This document shows, piece by piece, positions 46,599 through 57,226 of a stretch of 64,000 nt of DNA. A program made the translations under genes and the position numbers. The stretch's first letter is position 1. The number at the start of each line of letters is the position of its first letter. This stretch comes from Artemisia argyi (lineage: Eukaryota; Streptophyta; Magnoliopsida; Asterales; Asteraceae): contig JARVZY010002388.1 of assembly GCA_030686995.1 (NCBI GenBank), positions 248,001 through 312,000 on the forward strand. The letters are read 5' to 3'. Under the pieces are notes generated by a model that had not been told where the DNA came from, did not search any database, and saw nothing but the letters and a program-made list of their open reading frames with translations.

Positions 46599-47723
46599 CA
46601 ACTACTACAATAGTAGGGAGCCTCATGTGAGGAGTTCATTATGTAAGCCGTCGAGATGAGTTGTGGATTTACGAATTAAAGTGTCCTGGCTCCTCGAACG
46701 TTTACTAACATGACTTCTGAATTATGTCGGCCCAAATGGTAGTAAACGATATATAAACTATACATGTTTCATGAATCATTTCTTTTCAAAGACTTACACT
46801 ATACATCGTACCACATCATGGAATAAAATGCAAGACATACATATATAGGCAATTTTTCATATTCTTTACTCCAATCCTAAGTCGCAACATCCTATTATAG
46901 GTTGCTCGTAGAAACCTTCGTGATTCGACCATCATATTCACTACTTGCTACTTAACTTAAGGTGAGTTCATAGCCCCACTTTCTATTACTTAATTGTTTT
47001 ACAAACCCTTGGGGGGAATACATGCTATTTTAACCGAACACAATGCTTTCAAATTGTATGCTTGCCTGATTGTTTTATTATCACTAAGTACCAGCCTTGC
47101 CAAACCGAGATCCCTTATTATGAACCATTTAATCACTAGCAATAGTGAGCGCGAATATTGTGAATAGGCCTATTGGGATTGACGAATCCCATTTGTATTG
47201 ACTAAATTCACACAAATGCATTAATATTTGAGACATGGGTATGACAGCAAAGTACCTACCGGGATAAATCTGCCGATCGATATTGGTACACGTTAACGTT
47301 TTGGTGTCATAAGCTTAGTAATGATAATAACTGTTTTGTTTTCCAACCATTGGTGTGACCCTATAACTCACACTACCAACATATTGTGTTCAACCATTAA
47401 ACAAACTCTATGAATATCACTCAACCTTTGTGTTGACCTTTTAAGCATGTATTTCAGGTTCATGATGATCAAGGATGGCACGGAAGGGCACGGATGTTCA
47501 AGAGGGCTATAAATTTTATTATCATTTGAAAACTCATCTAATGTGATTTGTAAACATGGAACCATCTGCGACCTCATTTTGTAATCTCTGATATTTATAT
47601 AATTTGAATGATAAACCTTTTAAAATGACTCAATTAGAGTTCGTTTTCTATTATTGTGACTATTGTGCCGTCGAGTAACACCCAGTTTGAATTCCGCTGC
47701 AACCATGAATTGGGGGTGTTACA
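44289..47723 (+). repeat. Left LTR of element 1 (3435 bp)
   Basis: Aligns with 50938-51399 plus 60740-63681. TATA box TATAAAAG at 45323-45330. A (TA)n tract at 46503-46595 is specific to this copy. Confidence 0.9.
46503..46595. repeat. (TA)n microsatellite expanded in left LTR of element 1
   Basis: About 46 TA units. The corresponding site in the right LTR (about 62543) has only a few TA units, so this expanded after insertion. Confidence 0.95.
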
Positions 47724-47740
47724 GATTGGTACCAGAGTCA
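47724..47740 (+). other. Primer-binding site of element 1
   Basis: GATTGGTACCAGAGTCA adjoins the LTR. One base differs from the tRNA-Met-type TGGTATCAGAGC core (TATC to TACC). The same site occurs at 54932 and 63682. Confidence 0.8.
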
Positions 47741-47982
47741 TGGTTATAGAGAAACGGGTCTAATTGAGACCTAAACTATAACCACAATTACAAGCAATAA
47801 AAAAAACATTTTATAGCCTTCCGTTCTTCGTGCCTTCCATCCTCCAGCCGATTATGGACTTATTATGCATGTTATGCTACATAAACATATTAGTATATTG
47901 CTATATATATGCTTGCCATATTTTGAGCACTCCCCATAAACGTTAGAATTATTTTAACATTGTAATTCTTCTCATAGAAATC

Positions 47983-48456
47983 ATGTGCGTACCCACTTCT
48001 TCCGATTATGTGCCCACTCTACCTAATAACTTCCAAGTCTTACCACCCTCACCCGAGTTCGGATTTGACTTCGTAAATGCCTTCGCTTCTGATGACGAAG
48101 AAGAACCTTTCGAAGATTCAACCGACGAAGAAGAGGAGGAACCAATGCCAACTAATTTTGCGTTGAATATTTCTAATTATTTTGAACAAAATTGGGTTGA
48201 GGCAGACTCCGAGGAGGATAATGAGTATGAATATGTACTAGAGCCATTACCACCACCACTATCACTTCCCTTTGATATCCCTACATGTGATGAATTGGAT
48301 CACTCATTATGGATCGTATCTCGACCATCATTGATTCAACAAGAAAGTCGGCATGGAAACTACAGCCTCTCAAACTTCATCGACTCATACCTCTATGACA
48401 CACTAAACCAAGAAATTGCCGATCAATCAGAGCTGCTCGGATCATCTAACTCGTAA
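47983..48456 (+). CDS. Acidic leader ORF of element 1, 157 aa
   Basis: ATG at 47983, about 260 bp after the primer site. The protein is strongly acidic (ASDDEEEPFEDSTDEEEEEP, then ADSEEDNEYEYVLE) with a short proline run (LEPLPPPLSLPFDIPT). No enzymatic motif. It lies 326 bp upstream of gag in a different frame. The same ORF begins again at 63945 in element 3, so it belongs to the family rather than to captured DNA. Its role is unknown. An acidic leader protein before gag is inferred to be a family-specific accessory. Confidence 0.6.
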   Translation: MCVPTSSDYVPTLPNNFQVLPPSPEFGFDFVNAFASDDEEEPFEDSTDEEEEEPMPTNFALNISNYFEQNWVEADSEEDNEYEYVLEPLPPPLSLPFDIPTCDELDHSLWIVSRPSLIQQESRHGNYSLSNFIDSYLYDTLNQEIADQSELLGSSNS

Positions 48457-48782
48457 TAGACTAGTGTGATGATACTAGTTATCTTTTGTACTACTAAACT
48501 GATTAGACTCATTTAGTAAATGTTATGAAATCCATGTAATAGCTAGCGATAGTAGAAATGTTGTAATTACTAAACTGAAAGTATCAGTTAGTAAATTTTG
48601 AAGAAGCTTGTAATAGGTTTCGATTTTGTAAATCAACCAACGTTGTATGAATAAAACTCTTGTTTTATACTATCATGTGTTATGTCTTTAAACCTCCAAC
48701 GTAATGATTATATCATTTCCCATAAAAATCATGCTTATTTCACAACCCTCTACTCACGACGTATCTTCTATATAATAGAATC

Positions 48783-50078
48783 ATGGCGCCAACGAAGAAG
48801 ACACCACCAACAATGACTCAAGCTGCTATTCGCAAACTAGTTAAAGATAGTGTAAAAGCAGCAATAGCAACTGAACGAGCAGCCATAGCTACAAAGGCCG
48901 CAACAGCCTCTAAAGCTGCTAGAACTGCTGAAGCTGCTAGAACTGCTGAAACTACTAGAACTGCTGAAGCTGTTCGAATTGCTGCAACTACCATCAATAC
49001 TAGAGGACCGAACCCATCCGGTCCTCCAGTAATAAATATTGATCCAGGAAGTAAGAGCTGCACATTCAAGGGTTATTTAAATTGCCAACCCACCAATTGC
49101 AAAGGTACTAATGGAGCCGTAAGTGTTAACCCCTGGTTTGAAAAAGCGGAGTCAGTATTTTTGATCAACAAATGCACCGAGAATGACAAAGTTCAATATG
49201 CCACCGGTCCACTGTTGGATGAGGCATTATCATGGTGGAATTTAGTATCTCAACCAATGGGCATCGAAAATGATTATAAGATTCCTGGGGATAATATAAA
49301 GAAAGAGTATTGCCCTCACAGTGGAATGCAGGAATTAGAAGTAGAATTCTGGAACCATGTTGTTAAAGGAACCGACATCCTGACTTACAACCGTCGATTC
49401 CATGAATTGAGAATACTATGCCCAACAATGGTTTCGACAAATGAGAAACTGTTTGAAGAATATATCTGGGGACTCCCACTAAGCATACAAGGGAGCATGA
49501 TTACATCTGGTCCCAAAACACTTGATGAGGCTATGCGGATGTCTCGCAGCCTCATGGATCAAGTGGTGCGTACGGCAGAAACCCAAAGACAAAACTTCAA
49601 CAACTCCAACTACCGTAACAACAATAACAAAAGAAACAACAAAAATAAGCGACCATGGGATGATAACCGTGGAAGTAACAACAACAATAGCCCAACTCAA
49701 AACAACAACCATCATAACCAGCAAAACAAAAGACAAGAGGCTGCAACGGCTTATGTTGCTGCACCAACCAGAGGTGGATATACTGGGACTCAACCACAGT
49801 GTACTAAGTGTAACTTCCATCACTCAGGTCCTTGCCCCGCCAAGTGCAACAATTGCCAAAAGCCAGGACATCTTGCCAGAGATTGTAGAAGCAAGGCTGT
49901 AGCTACTGTTAGCAATACACAGCCGATAGCTATATGCTTCGGATGTGGAGAAAGTGGACATTACAAGCACCGATGTCCCCAAAACCAAGGTCAACAAGTT
50001 GAAGACAACCAGGGGAGAGCATATATGTTAGGAGGAGAAGGAGCTTATCAGAATCTCAACAACGCTGCAGAACAATGA
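48783..50078 (+). CDS. Ty3/gypsy gag with two zinc knuckles, 431 aa
   Basis: ATG at 48783. The N-terminus (about 10-70) is an Ala-rich helical region with TAEAARTAE-type repeats. The Retrotrans_gag domain follows (NPWFEKAESVFLINKCTEND, DEALSWWNLVSQPMG, FHELRILCPTMVSTNEKLFE, WGLPLSIQGSM, DEAMRMSRSLMDQVV). Near residue 175-185 (DNIKKEYCPHSG) several residues usual in this family are missing, suggesting a small internal deletion. After an Asn-rich linker come CTKCNFHHSGPC, then two CX2CX4HX4C knuckles CNNCQKPGHLARDC and CFGCGESGHYKHRC (about 355-398). Gag forms the particle and binds RNA. It stops without a protease or pol following, so it would have to act with an autonomous partner. Confidence 0.88.
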   Translation: MAPTKKTPPTMTQAAIRKLVKDSVKAAIATERAAIATKAATASKAARTAEAARTAETTRTAEAVRIAATTINTRGPNPSGPPVINIDPGSKSCTFKGYLNCQPTNCKGTNGAVSVNPWFEKAESVFLINKCTENDKVQYATGPLLDEALSWWNLVSQPMGIENDYKIPGDNIKKEYCPHSGMQELEVEFWNHVVKGTDILTYNRRFHELRILCPTMVSTNEKLFEEYIWGLPLSIQGSMITSGPKTLDEAMRMSRSLMDQVVRTAETQRQNFNNSNYRNNNNKRNNKNKRPWDDNRGSNNNNSPTQNNNHHNQQNKRQEAATAYVAAPTRGGYTGTQPQCTKCNFHHSGPCPAKCNNCQKPGHLARDCRSKAVATVSNTQPIAICFGCGESGHYKHRCPQNQGQQVEDNQGRAYMLGGEGAYQNLNNAAEQ

Positions 50079-50472
50079 AGTTTAGAAATTAGCAGTTATA
50101 TTTATTTATGCACTATGTTGTACTACGTGTATGTCATCCCTAGTAATGGGAGTTTTACGACTTAAGAATATTTACTGTTCAATAAACAACTCTTTGTGAT
50201 AAGTCTCATCTATTGTACTTTCTATCTCCAAACCAATTTGACTGATTAGTAGACTATTACCATTCTATAAGATTTACCCAGTTATCCTATAAACCATTCC
50301 ACAAGTTTTACTTCAAGCTATTTTGCTACCACTTTATTGTTTCACATCATTTTACTCCAAGATATTCTACCACCGTCTTAGAAAAATTACTTCGTTAATA
50401 CCACCCTATAAATTGATATCATATCTTCTTTACCCAGCTTCATCTCAAACCACTAAAACTCATCAAACCAAA

Positions 50473-50622
50473 ATGAAGGACACAAGCCTCGTTCGTCTTT
50501 TCATCATCATTATCTTCACAACCGTTGCAACCACAAGCTCATTAACCGATCTTGATACACTTTTAAAGCTCAAATCATCCTTAGTTACATCACAAGCAAC
50601 CTCATCAGCTTTACAAGATTGA
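50473..50622 (+). pseudogene. Captured CLAVATA1-like receptor kinase signal-peptide exon
   Basis: ATG at 50473 opens a 49-aa frame with a hydrophobic signal peptide (LVRLFIIIIFTTVATTSS) followed by LTDLDTLLKLKSSLVTSQAT and SALQD. This is the start of an LRR receptor kinase N-terminal cap (CLAVATA1 pattern D.LLKLKSS..LHDW). The frame ends in TGA where Trp (TGG) is expected in LQDW, and then IPSKT-like codons follow. About 70 bp upstream looks like a host 5' UTR. It lies between gag and the purine tract, where plant retroelements often carry transduced sequence. A decayed copy is in element 2 at 56531-56647, so capture predates their divergence. Confidence 0.55.
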
Positions 50623-50924
50623 ATACCATCTAAAACTTTTAAGAAACACAATACTACGTGACTAAACCGAACATCACATTATCGGTCCTAAATTATACAT
50701 AGCCTGATCACCTATGTCTAATTCAGGAGGGATCATGTTATGCTGGGAGCAGTCACCTGTATGTTTTCTTAGAAACAAACTTCTCATAAGTAACCTCATC
50801 CTACGCTATACACTGAAACGACAAATCAAACTACATCACTCTAGTCCTCATAAGTAACCACACCTCTTCATCGACACCACTCCAACGTATAACACACATA
50901 GAACTTCGGGACGAAGTTCCCCAT

Positions 50925-50937
50925 AAGGGGTAGAGAC
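50925..50937 (+). other. Polypurine tract of element 1
   Basis: AAGGGGTAGAGAC directly before the right LTR. Also at about 57214-57226 in element 2. Confidence 0.75.
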
Positions 50938-51399
50938 TGTAACAATTCACATTTTCAGGTTAATTACTATTCCCGGAAAATTTTACTATTCACTTTTACT
51001 ATTCATTTTTCCCGAAATTTGATTTTTGTTTCTTGGCCTCGAGTGATAAATCATTTCCATGGAAAATTAAAAGTTTGACATTCATCAGATCATTTACGCG
51101 AAAGTTAATAAGGAATTACACGTTTTAGGGTAAAACGTCATTCAAAAATTCTACGCACAACGAAACTCGACCGCGTTAATTTTCCCCGTATTAGAAAAAT
51201 GTTTGATACACTCATGATTTATTTGAGAATAAATCATGACTGAGAAAAAACATGACCAAATAAACCTCGGCCGTGAAAAACTGGAATTTTCGTTTTTAAG
51301 CGTTCTTACTCAGCCGTAACCTTAGCCTATACCTGCACCGCGTTTCTAAGACGATTTGAGTTTTAACATTTTTGGAGTAAGTCAACATATTTTTCCCTC
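50938..51399 (+). repeat. Right LTR of element 1, first part
   Basis: 462 bp matching the start of 44289-47723. Interrupted by element 2 after TTTTCCCTC. Confidence 0.9.
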
Positions 51400-54300
51400 T
51401 GTAACAATTCGCATTTTCAGGATATTTACTTTTCCCGGAAAATTTCACTATTCACTTTTACTATTCATTTTCCCGAAAATTTTTCTCGAAACTTGATTTT
51501 TATTTCTTGGGCTGAAGTGATAAATCATTTCCATGGCAAATTAAAAGTTTGACATTCATAAGCTCATTTTCGTGATAGTTATTAAGGAATTACATGGAAT
51601 TACACGTTTTAGGGTAAAACGTCATTCAGAAATTCTACGTACAACGAAATTCGGTCGCGTTAATTTTCCCCGTATCAGAAAAATGTTTGACACACTCATG
51701 ATTTATTTTAGAATTAATCGTGACTGAGAAAAACATGACCAAAGACTTCCCAGCAGGTCACCCATGTCGGTACTACTCTCACATAAGCACGCTTAACCGA
51801 ATGGGCGATTAACCGTTAGACCACGAAACGAGTTTCTAAGACGTTTTGAGTTTTCAAACTTATTAGAAAAAGTCAACATATTTTTCCCTCCTCCATTGAC
51901 CAAAAATCATCCCTTGATGTTATAAGTCATTTCGTGATTTTTAGGCTTACGGTTTGATGTCTAAAAGACATTTAATACCAACCGACACTAGACTGAGCCC
52001 AGTCTAGACATTATAAGTCATTTTAAATCATTTTTATCACATTAGAAAAGTAACATTTTACTTTTCTCAATTTTACGCAATATTCGTACGTTTTACGTAT
52101 TACGCGTTTTAGACCCGTGTTTCCAGCTTTTAGCAGGGTTTTAGCACCCGATAGATCCTACCACTCATTTTATATTTTATTATGGAACATATGGATATGT
52201 TTAACAATACTTTCGAATTCCATAATTTTACGACACCCGGTTTTACGTTTCGTGGCTTAACCATTTACGGTTAGCATTTTACGGAGCCAAAACTAACACC
52301 ATATCTTGGATAATATCACCAAAAAGCCAAACCTTCCTCCCCAAGCTTTGTGAACTGCCCTAGGAGGGGGGATTCACCACCCATGTGGCTTCATCTCATG
52401 AATTTACCCATAGTTCATCACTTAATTACAACTTGGTCTCCAAGTGTTGACTAGTCAACATTGTAACCTCCTCATTTTTGGTATAAAGAGAGCTCATTCT
52501 CTTCCTTTCTCTTGCAATACCAACGACCCAAAACCACATAAATACACCATTTTGATCATTGATCTTGCTCATTCAATCCATCACAAGTTCAAGTCATAGT
52601 TCCTAGTTGATCCTTAACACCTTTCAACCATAAAACTCCATAAAATCATCATAAAACACCACAAAAACTCATCAAATTTCCAAGTGTTCTTAGTGAAGAT
52701 TTTTACTAAGGCTTGTTTTTGTGATAAGATTAGTGTTTATCAAGGGATTATAAGATAGGGTTTTTGATATGGAAGCTTGGCTATGGTTGGAAAATATTTG
52801 GAAAATATTTGGAAGATTAAGTAGTAGTTCTTGGTCTTGATCTTGGTTCTAGTTAGTTTCTTCACAAGTTGTAAGCAAACCCTAACTTGCTTCTTGTTAA
52901 ATAATCATGTTCATGTTATTTACATACTATTCTTGCTATATTATGTCTTGTATGCATGTCCATGATGTATAAAAATGAGTAAAACATGTTGTTATAATTG
53001 ATTGTTAAGATAAGTTACTAAAACAAGTAAACTAGTGACTTTCTTGGTAAGACCTGATCAAAATGGTAAAAATATGATATTGAATCATTACATATTGTAG
53101 TAGAGGACCTAACAAGGAAAACATAGCAATTTGAACCACCTAAAACGAGTATACGAGTCAAAAGTTATGACGATTTGAAATTACAAAAGATTTGCGGCAA
53201 AGCTGCCAAAATGTTTCTGTTACAGAAACATTAAACACGCAAAAAGAGGCATTTCTGGTCCGATTCATCAAAAAGTTAAAACACGAAAGTTGTCCGGAAT
53301 CACGTTTTCCTTCAGGAATAAAGAGGCTCGAGCCTTGAAAACATTTTCTGAGTAAGATATTTCTAAATTTCTTAACAGCTATTTACATATATATAAGTCA
53401 CTATATTATGGTTATACTTTAAAAGGAACAAGAGGTCTTATGACCAATAATCAAGACCACCACCATGACTAGAGCCAAGGTTGTGTCTCATGACCTTGAA
53501 ACAAGGACTAAAGGTCATGGCTAGGCCATGACGAAATGACCATAACAACTTACATAGGCGTAAACATGAAACAATGAATTAGGCGATAACATGAACAAGC
53601 AATTTGGATCTACTTCACTTAAAAAGGAACCATGAGATATTACAAAGAAAAATGGTCATACAAGTTATATGAAACATACCCTAATAACAATCTTCATGTA
53701 ATAATAAACTTTCCTAAGTTTATTCAAAATATCGGACATGTAACTTTTCGGATCAAAACTTATATCTATATATTTTATCAACTACTACAATAGTAGGGAG
53801 CCTCATGTGAGGAGTTCATTATGTAAGCCGTCGAGATGAGTTGTGGATTTACGAGTTAAAGTGTCCTGGCTCCTCGAACGCTTACTAACATGACTTCTGA
53901 AATATGTCAGCCCGAACGGTAGTAAACGATATACAAAACATACATGTTCATGAATCTTTTCTTTCAAGGACATACAATATACATCATACCACATCATGGA
54001 CTAAATGCAAGATATATATATAGGCATTCCATTATATTCTTTACTCCGATCCTAAGTCGCAACATTCTATTATAGGTTGCTCGTAGAAACCTTCACGATT
54101 CAACCGTTACATTCATTACTTGCTATCTTACTTAAGGTGAGTTCATAGCCCCATTTTCCATTACTTAATTGTTTTACAAACCCTTGGGGGGAATACATGC
54201 TATTTTAACCGAGCACAATGTTTTTAAATTGTATGCTTGCCTGATTGTTTTATTATCACTAAGTACCAACCTTGCTAAACCGAGATCCCTTATTATGAAC

Positions 54301-54931
54301 CATTTAATCACTAGCAATAGTGAGCGCAAATATTGTGAATAGGCCTATTGGGATTGACGAATCCCATTTGTTATGACTAAGTTCATACAAATGCATTAAT
54401 ATTTGAGATTTAGGTATGTTAGCAAAGTACCTACCGGGATAAATCTGCCGATCGATATTGGTACACGTTAACGTTTTGGTGTCATAAGCTTAGTGTATAA
54501 TACATTTTATGGGCGTATAATAACGTAGCCTGCCTGTTTTGTTTTCCAAACATTGGTGTGAGTCTATAACTCACACTACCAACATATTGTGTTCAAACGA
54601 TTTAACAAACTCTATGAATGTCACTCAACCTTTGTGTTGACCTCTCAAGCATGTATTTTAGGTTCATGACGATCAAGGATGGCACGGAAGGACACGGATA
54701 CTCAAGAGGGCTATAAATTTTATTATCATTCGAAACCTCACTTAATGTGATTTGTAAACATGGAACCAATTGGGACCTCATTTTGTAATCTCTGATATTT
54801 ATATAATTTGAATGATAAACCTTTTTAAAAAAACGACTCAATTGGAGTTCGTTTTCTATTATTGTGACTATTGTGCCGTCAAGTAACACCCAGTTCGAAT
54901 TCCGCTGCATCCATGAATTGGGGGTGTTACA
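51400..54931 (+). repeat. Left LTR of element 2 (3532 bp)
   Basis: Matches 57227-60739 except for about 51695-51840 (5S-like patch) and small indels. TATA box TATAAAG at 52492-52498. Confidence 0.92.
51744..51797 (-). pseudogene. 5S rRNA-derived segment in left LTR of element 2
   Basis: On the minus strand the sequence reads GGTTAAGCGTGCTTATG, GAGAGTAGTACCGA, GGGTGACCTGCTGGGAAGTC. This matches the 3' half of plant 5S rRNA (GTTAAGCGTGCTTGGGCGAGAGTAGTA..GGGTGACC..CTGGGAAGTC), including part of the internal promoter. Only about 55 of about 120 nt are present, so it is not a working rRNA gene. The right LTR has ordinary LTR sequence here instead. Confidence 0.8.
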
Positions 54932-55351
54932 GATTGGTACCAGAGCCATGGTTATAGAGAAACGGGTCTAATTGAGACCTAAACTATAACTACAATTACA
55001 AGCAAAAACATTTTTATAGCCTTCCGCTCTCTGTGTCTTCCATCCTCCAGACGATTTTGGACTTAGTAAGCATGTTATGCTACACAAACATATTAGTATA
55101 TTCATATATACCCATTTTGAGCATTTCCCCGTAGACATTTTGTGCTACACAAACATAATTGCATATTGATATATGTACCCTAAACATAATTGAGCATTTC
55201 CCCGTAAGCATTAGTATATTGATATATAAACTCGGTTTATTTTCAATCATTTATCTAAACAATGGACTAAACATATCTGTGTACGCCTATTCTAAGGCAT
55301 TTCGACACAACCACACTCTCCCAATCATGTTCCTACTCCAACATTATATGT
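54932..55351 (+). other. Primer site and 5' interior of element 2
   Basis: GATTGGTACCAGAGCC then leader sequence resembling element 1, but the acidic ORF and gag are absent. Short duplicated phrases (CATTTCCCCGTA, ATACATA.TAGTATATTGATATAT) are seen. Confidence 0.6.
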
Positions 55352-55645
55352 CCAAGACATTGTAACTGATTGCAATGGTCTTTCCTATTTTTCAAGACAT
55401 TGTGAGATACAATGGTCTCATTCACTTTTCAAGACATTGTGAGATACAATGGCCTCATTCATTTTCCAAGACATTGTGAGATACAATGGTCTCATTCATT
55501 TTCCAAGACATTGTATGATACAATGGTCTTAATCATTTCTCAAATGTTTTGAGTCACACAATGGCCTAACCTACTTCCCAGACATTGTGAATTGCACAAT
55601 GGTCTAACCTACTTCCGAGACATTGTGTTTTGTGCAAATGGTCTC
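55352..55645 (+). repeat. About 37-bp repeat array, eight units, each a small hairpin
   Basis: Units near 55352, 55393, 55430, 55467, 55503, 55541, 55578 and 55616 share GACATTGT..ATACAATGGTCT. CATTGT and ACAATG in each unit are inverted, with a 4-6-nt loop. The middle copies are near identical; the outer ones are diverged. Confidence 0.88.
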
Positions 55646-56530
55646 TAGAATTATTCCATCACATCATCAATATCATTTCTTATGATATCAAAAACCCGTC
55701 ACAATCTATCGATTTCAAAACAAGAAATATGAGATTTCTAAAGGACAAACAAATCCATTACCTACAAAAGCTGAAGTTCAGCTCTACATTCATCAAAGTT
55801 TTTTTTTTTATGAAACCTTCATTATTAAAAGTTCGTGATCTTGACCAAGTATGTTCTATTTTAGAACTACTTAAAATTTCCTTTCCATACGTACCTACCC
55901 TTACTATCTTCTATTCAATAGAATATGAAAACATACGTTACAAGTCTTGTATGGACGGGACTTGCAACTTAAGGGTTTGACATCGCCTTTGTTTAATGGA
56001 CAGTTTCCCGAAAGCAACGAACATATCACAAGTATACCTAATTTAGGTATTTGAAAATTTTATCGAACCTCGGCTAAATATAGACTAGTCACCTATATTT
56101 AACCTAGGGACAGTGGAATATAGTCTGACTAACTATATTCGACTTAACTTTGTCAAATACTGAGAGTAGTTGTACTAGGGTTATGTTCAGATTGATTTCC
56201 TACTTGAACTCGATAAACCACCAGAATTCTTTAAAACGATCTAGAGACACGATAGTGTTTTACCACTCAGCGAAATCTTAACACCTTATTTGTACTACCT
56301 AATTTCATTCTTGAAAGTTTTCATTTATGAGATAATCCGAACTACTATCTTGGGATAGTTATCAATTATTCTCTTCATCCTGTAGAAGTACTATCCTGTT
56401 TAGGTCCTAAGGATACCATCCTGTCATAAACTTTTAAAATCTCTTAAGATTTTTAAAGCAAACTCAACATCTATACCTAAGAGTATTAATGTTAAGCATA
56501 CACTACACACTTTTGTTCATTAACATATCA
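55646..56530 (+). other. Interior of element 2, unassigned
   Basis: AT-rich. An open frame at 55630-55980 has no recognisable family. Several ACTAGTC.CCTATATT and TATCCTGT phrases repeat locally. No gag or pol. Confidence 0.4.
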
Positions 56531-56647
56531 CATCATTATCTTCACAACCGTTACAAACACAAGCTCATTAATAGATCTTGATGCACTTTTAAAGCTCAAA
56601 TCATCCATAGTTACACCACAAGCACGCTCATCAGCTTTACAAGATTG
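56531..56647 (+). pseudogene. Decayed copy of the captured receptor-kinase exon
   Basis: Reads IIIFTTVTNTSSLIDLDALL then KLKSSIVTPQARSSALQD, the same segment as 50473-50622 with its ATG region lost and several substitutions. It ends in TGA at the same position (LQD-stop). Confidence 0.6.
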
Positions 56648-57226
56648 AATATTCATCTTGCACTTTTGGAACACCAGTATCATCTCGTAATACACTACCT
56701 TGTAACTCACCGGCTAAGTATGAATGTTGTGTTGGGAATTATTAAGTAGGATGATTTATAATTATTTGAATGGATTGGGATGCCTTTTCATTTAAATAAA
56801 GAAATTGTAAATCACCGAACCATAAGTTTATATTTCCCTATTTACATTGTTTGGGATGCCTCTCTATGTAAATAAAGAATTATAAACAAGTGGGCTTATG
56901 TGTATCCGAAATAACATAAGTATGAAGTCAATAAACACTAGGTACAACAACCGATTATCTACTAGGCTATGATTGCAACTACTATATCAATTCCTATTAA
57001 TATTCGACTGCTATATCAATTTCCTTTGATATTCGACTATTACCATACCTTTCCTACATAAAAGTATGCCTGATCCTACACCATACACTGAAACGACAAA
57101 TCAAACTACATCACTGGTAATCCCAGACTTTAGTCATCATAAGTAACCACACATTTTCATCGACAGTACTCCAACATATAACACACAAAGAACTTCGGGA
57201 CGAAGTTCCCCGTAAGGGGTAGAGAC

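Noticed and set aside
48818..49069. Hydrophobic minus-strand ORF rich in Ala/Val
   Set aside because: Antisense of the Ala-rich gag N-terminus.
49479..49823. Minus-strand and other-frame ORFs over gag
   Set aside because: Shadows of the Asn-rich gag linker and zinc knuckles.
51744..51797. 5S rRNA gene
   Set aside because: Only about 55 nt of the 120-nt gene, embedded in an LTR.
53803..53997. Identical minus-strand 64-aa ORFs at 53803-53997 and 59612-59806
   Set aside because: Identity is explained by the two LTRs of element 2, and there is no coding signature.
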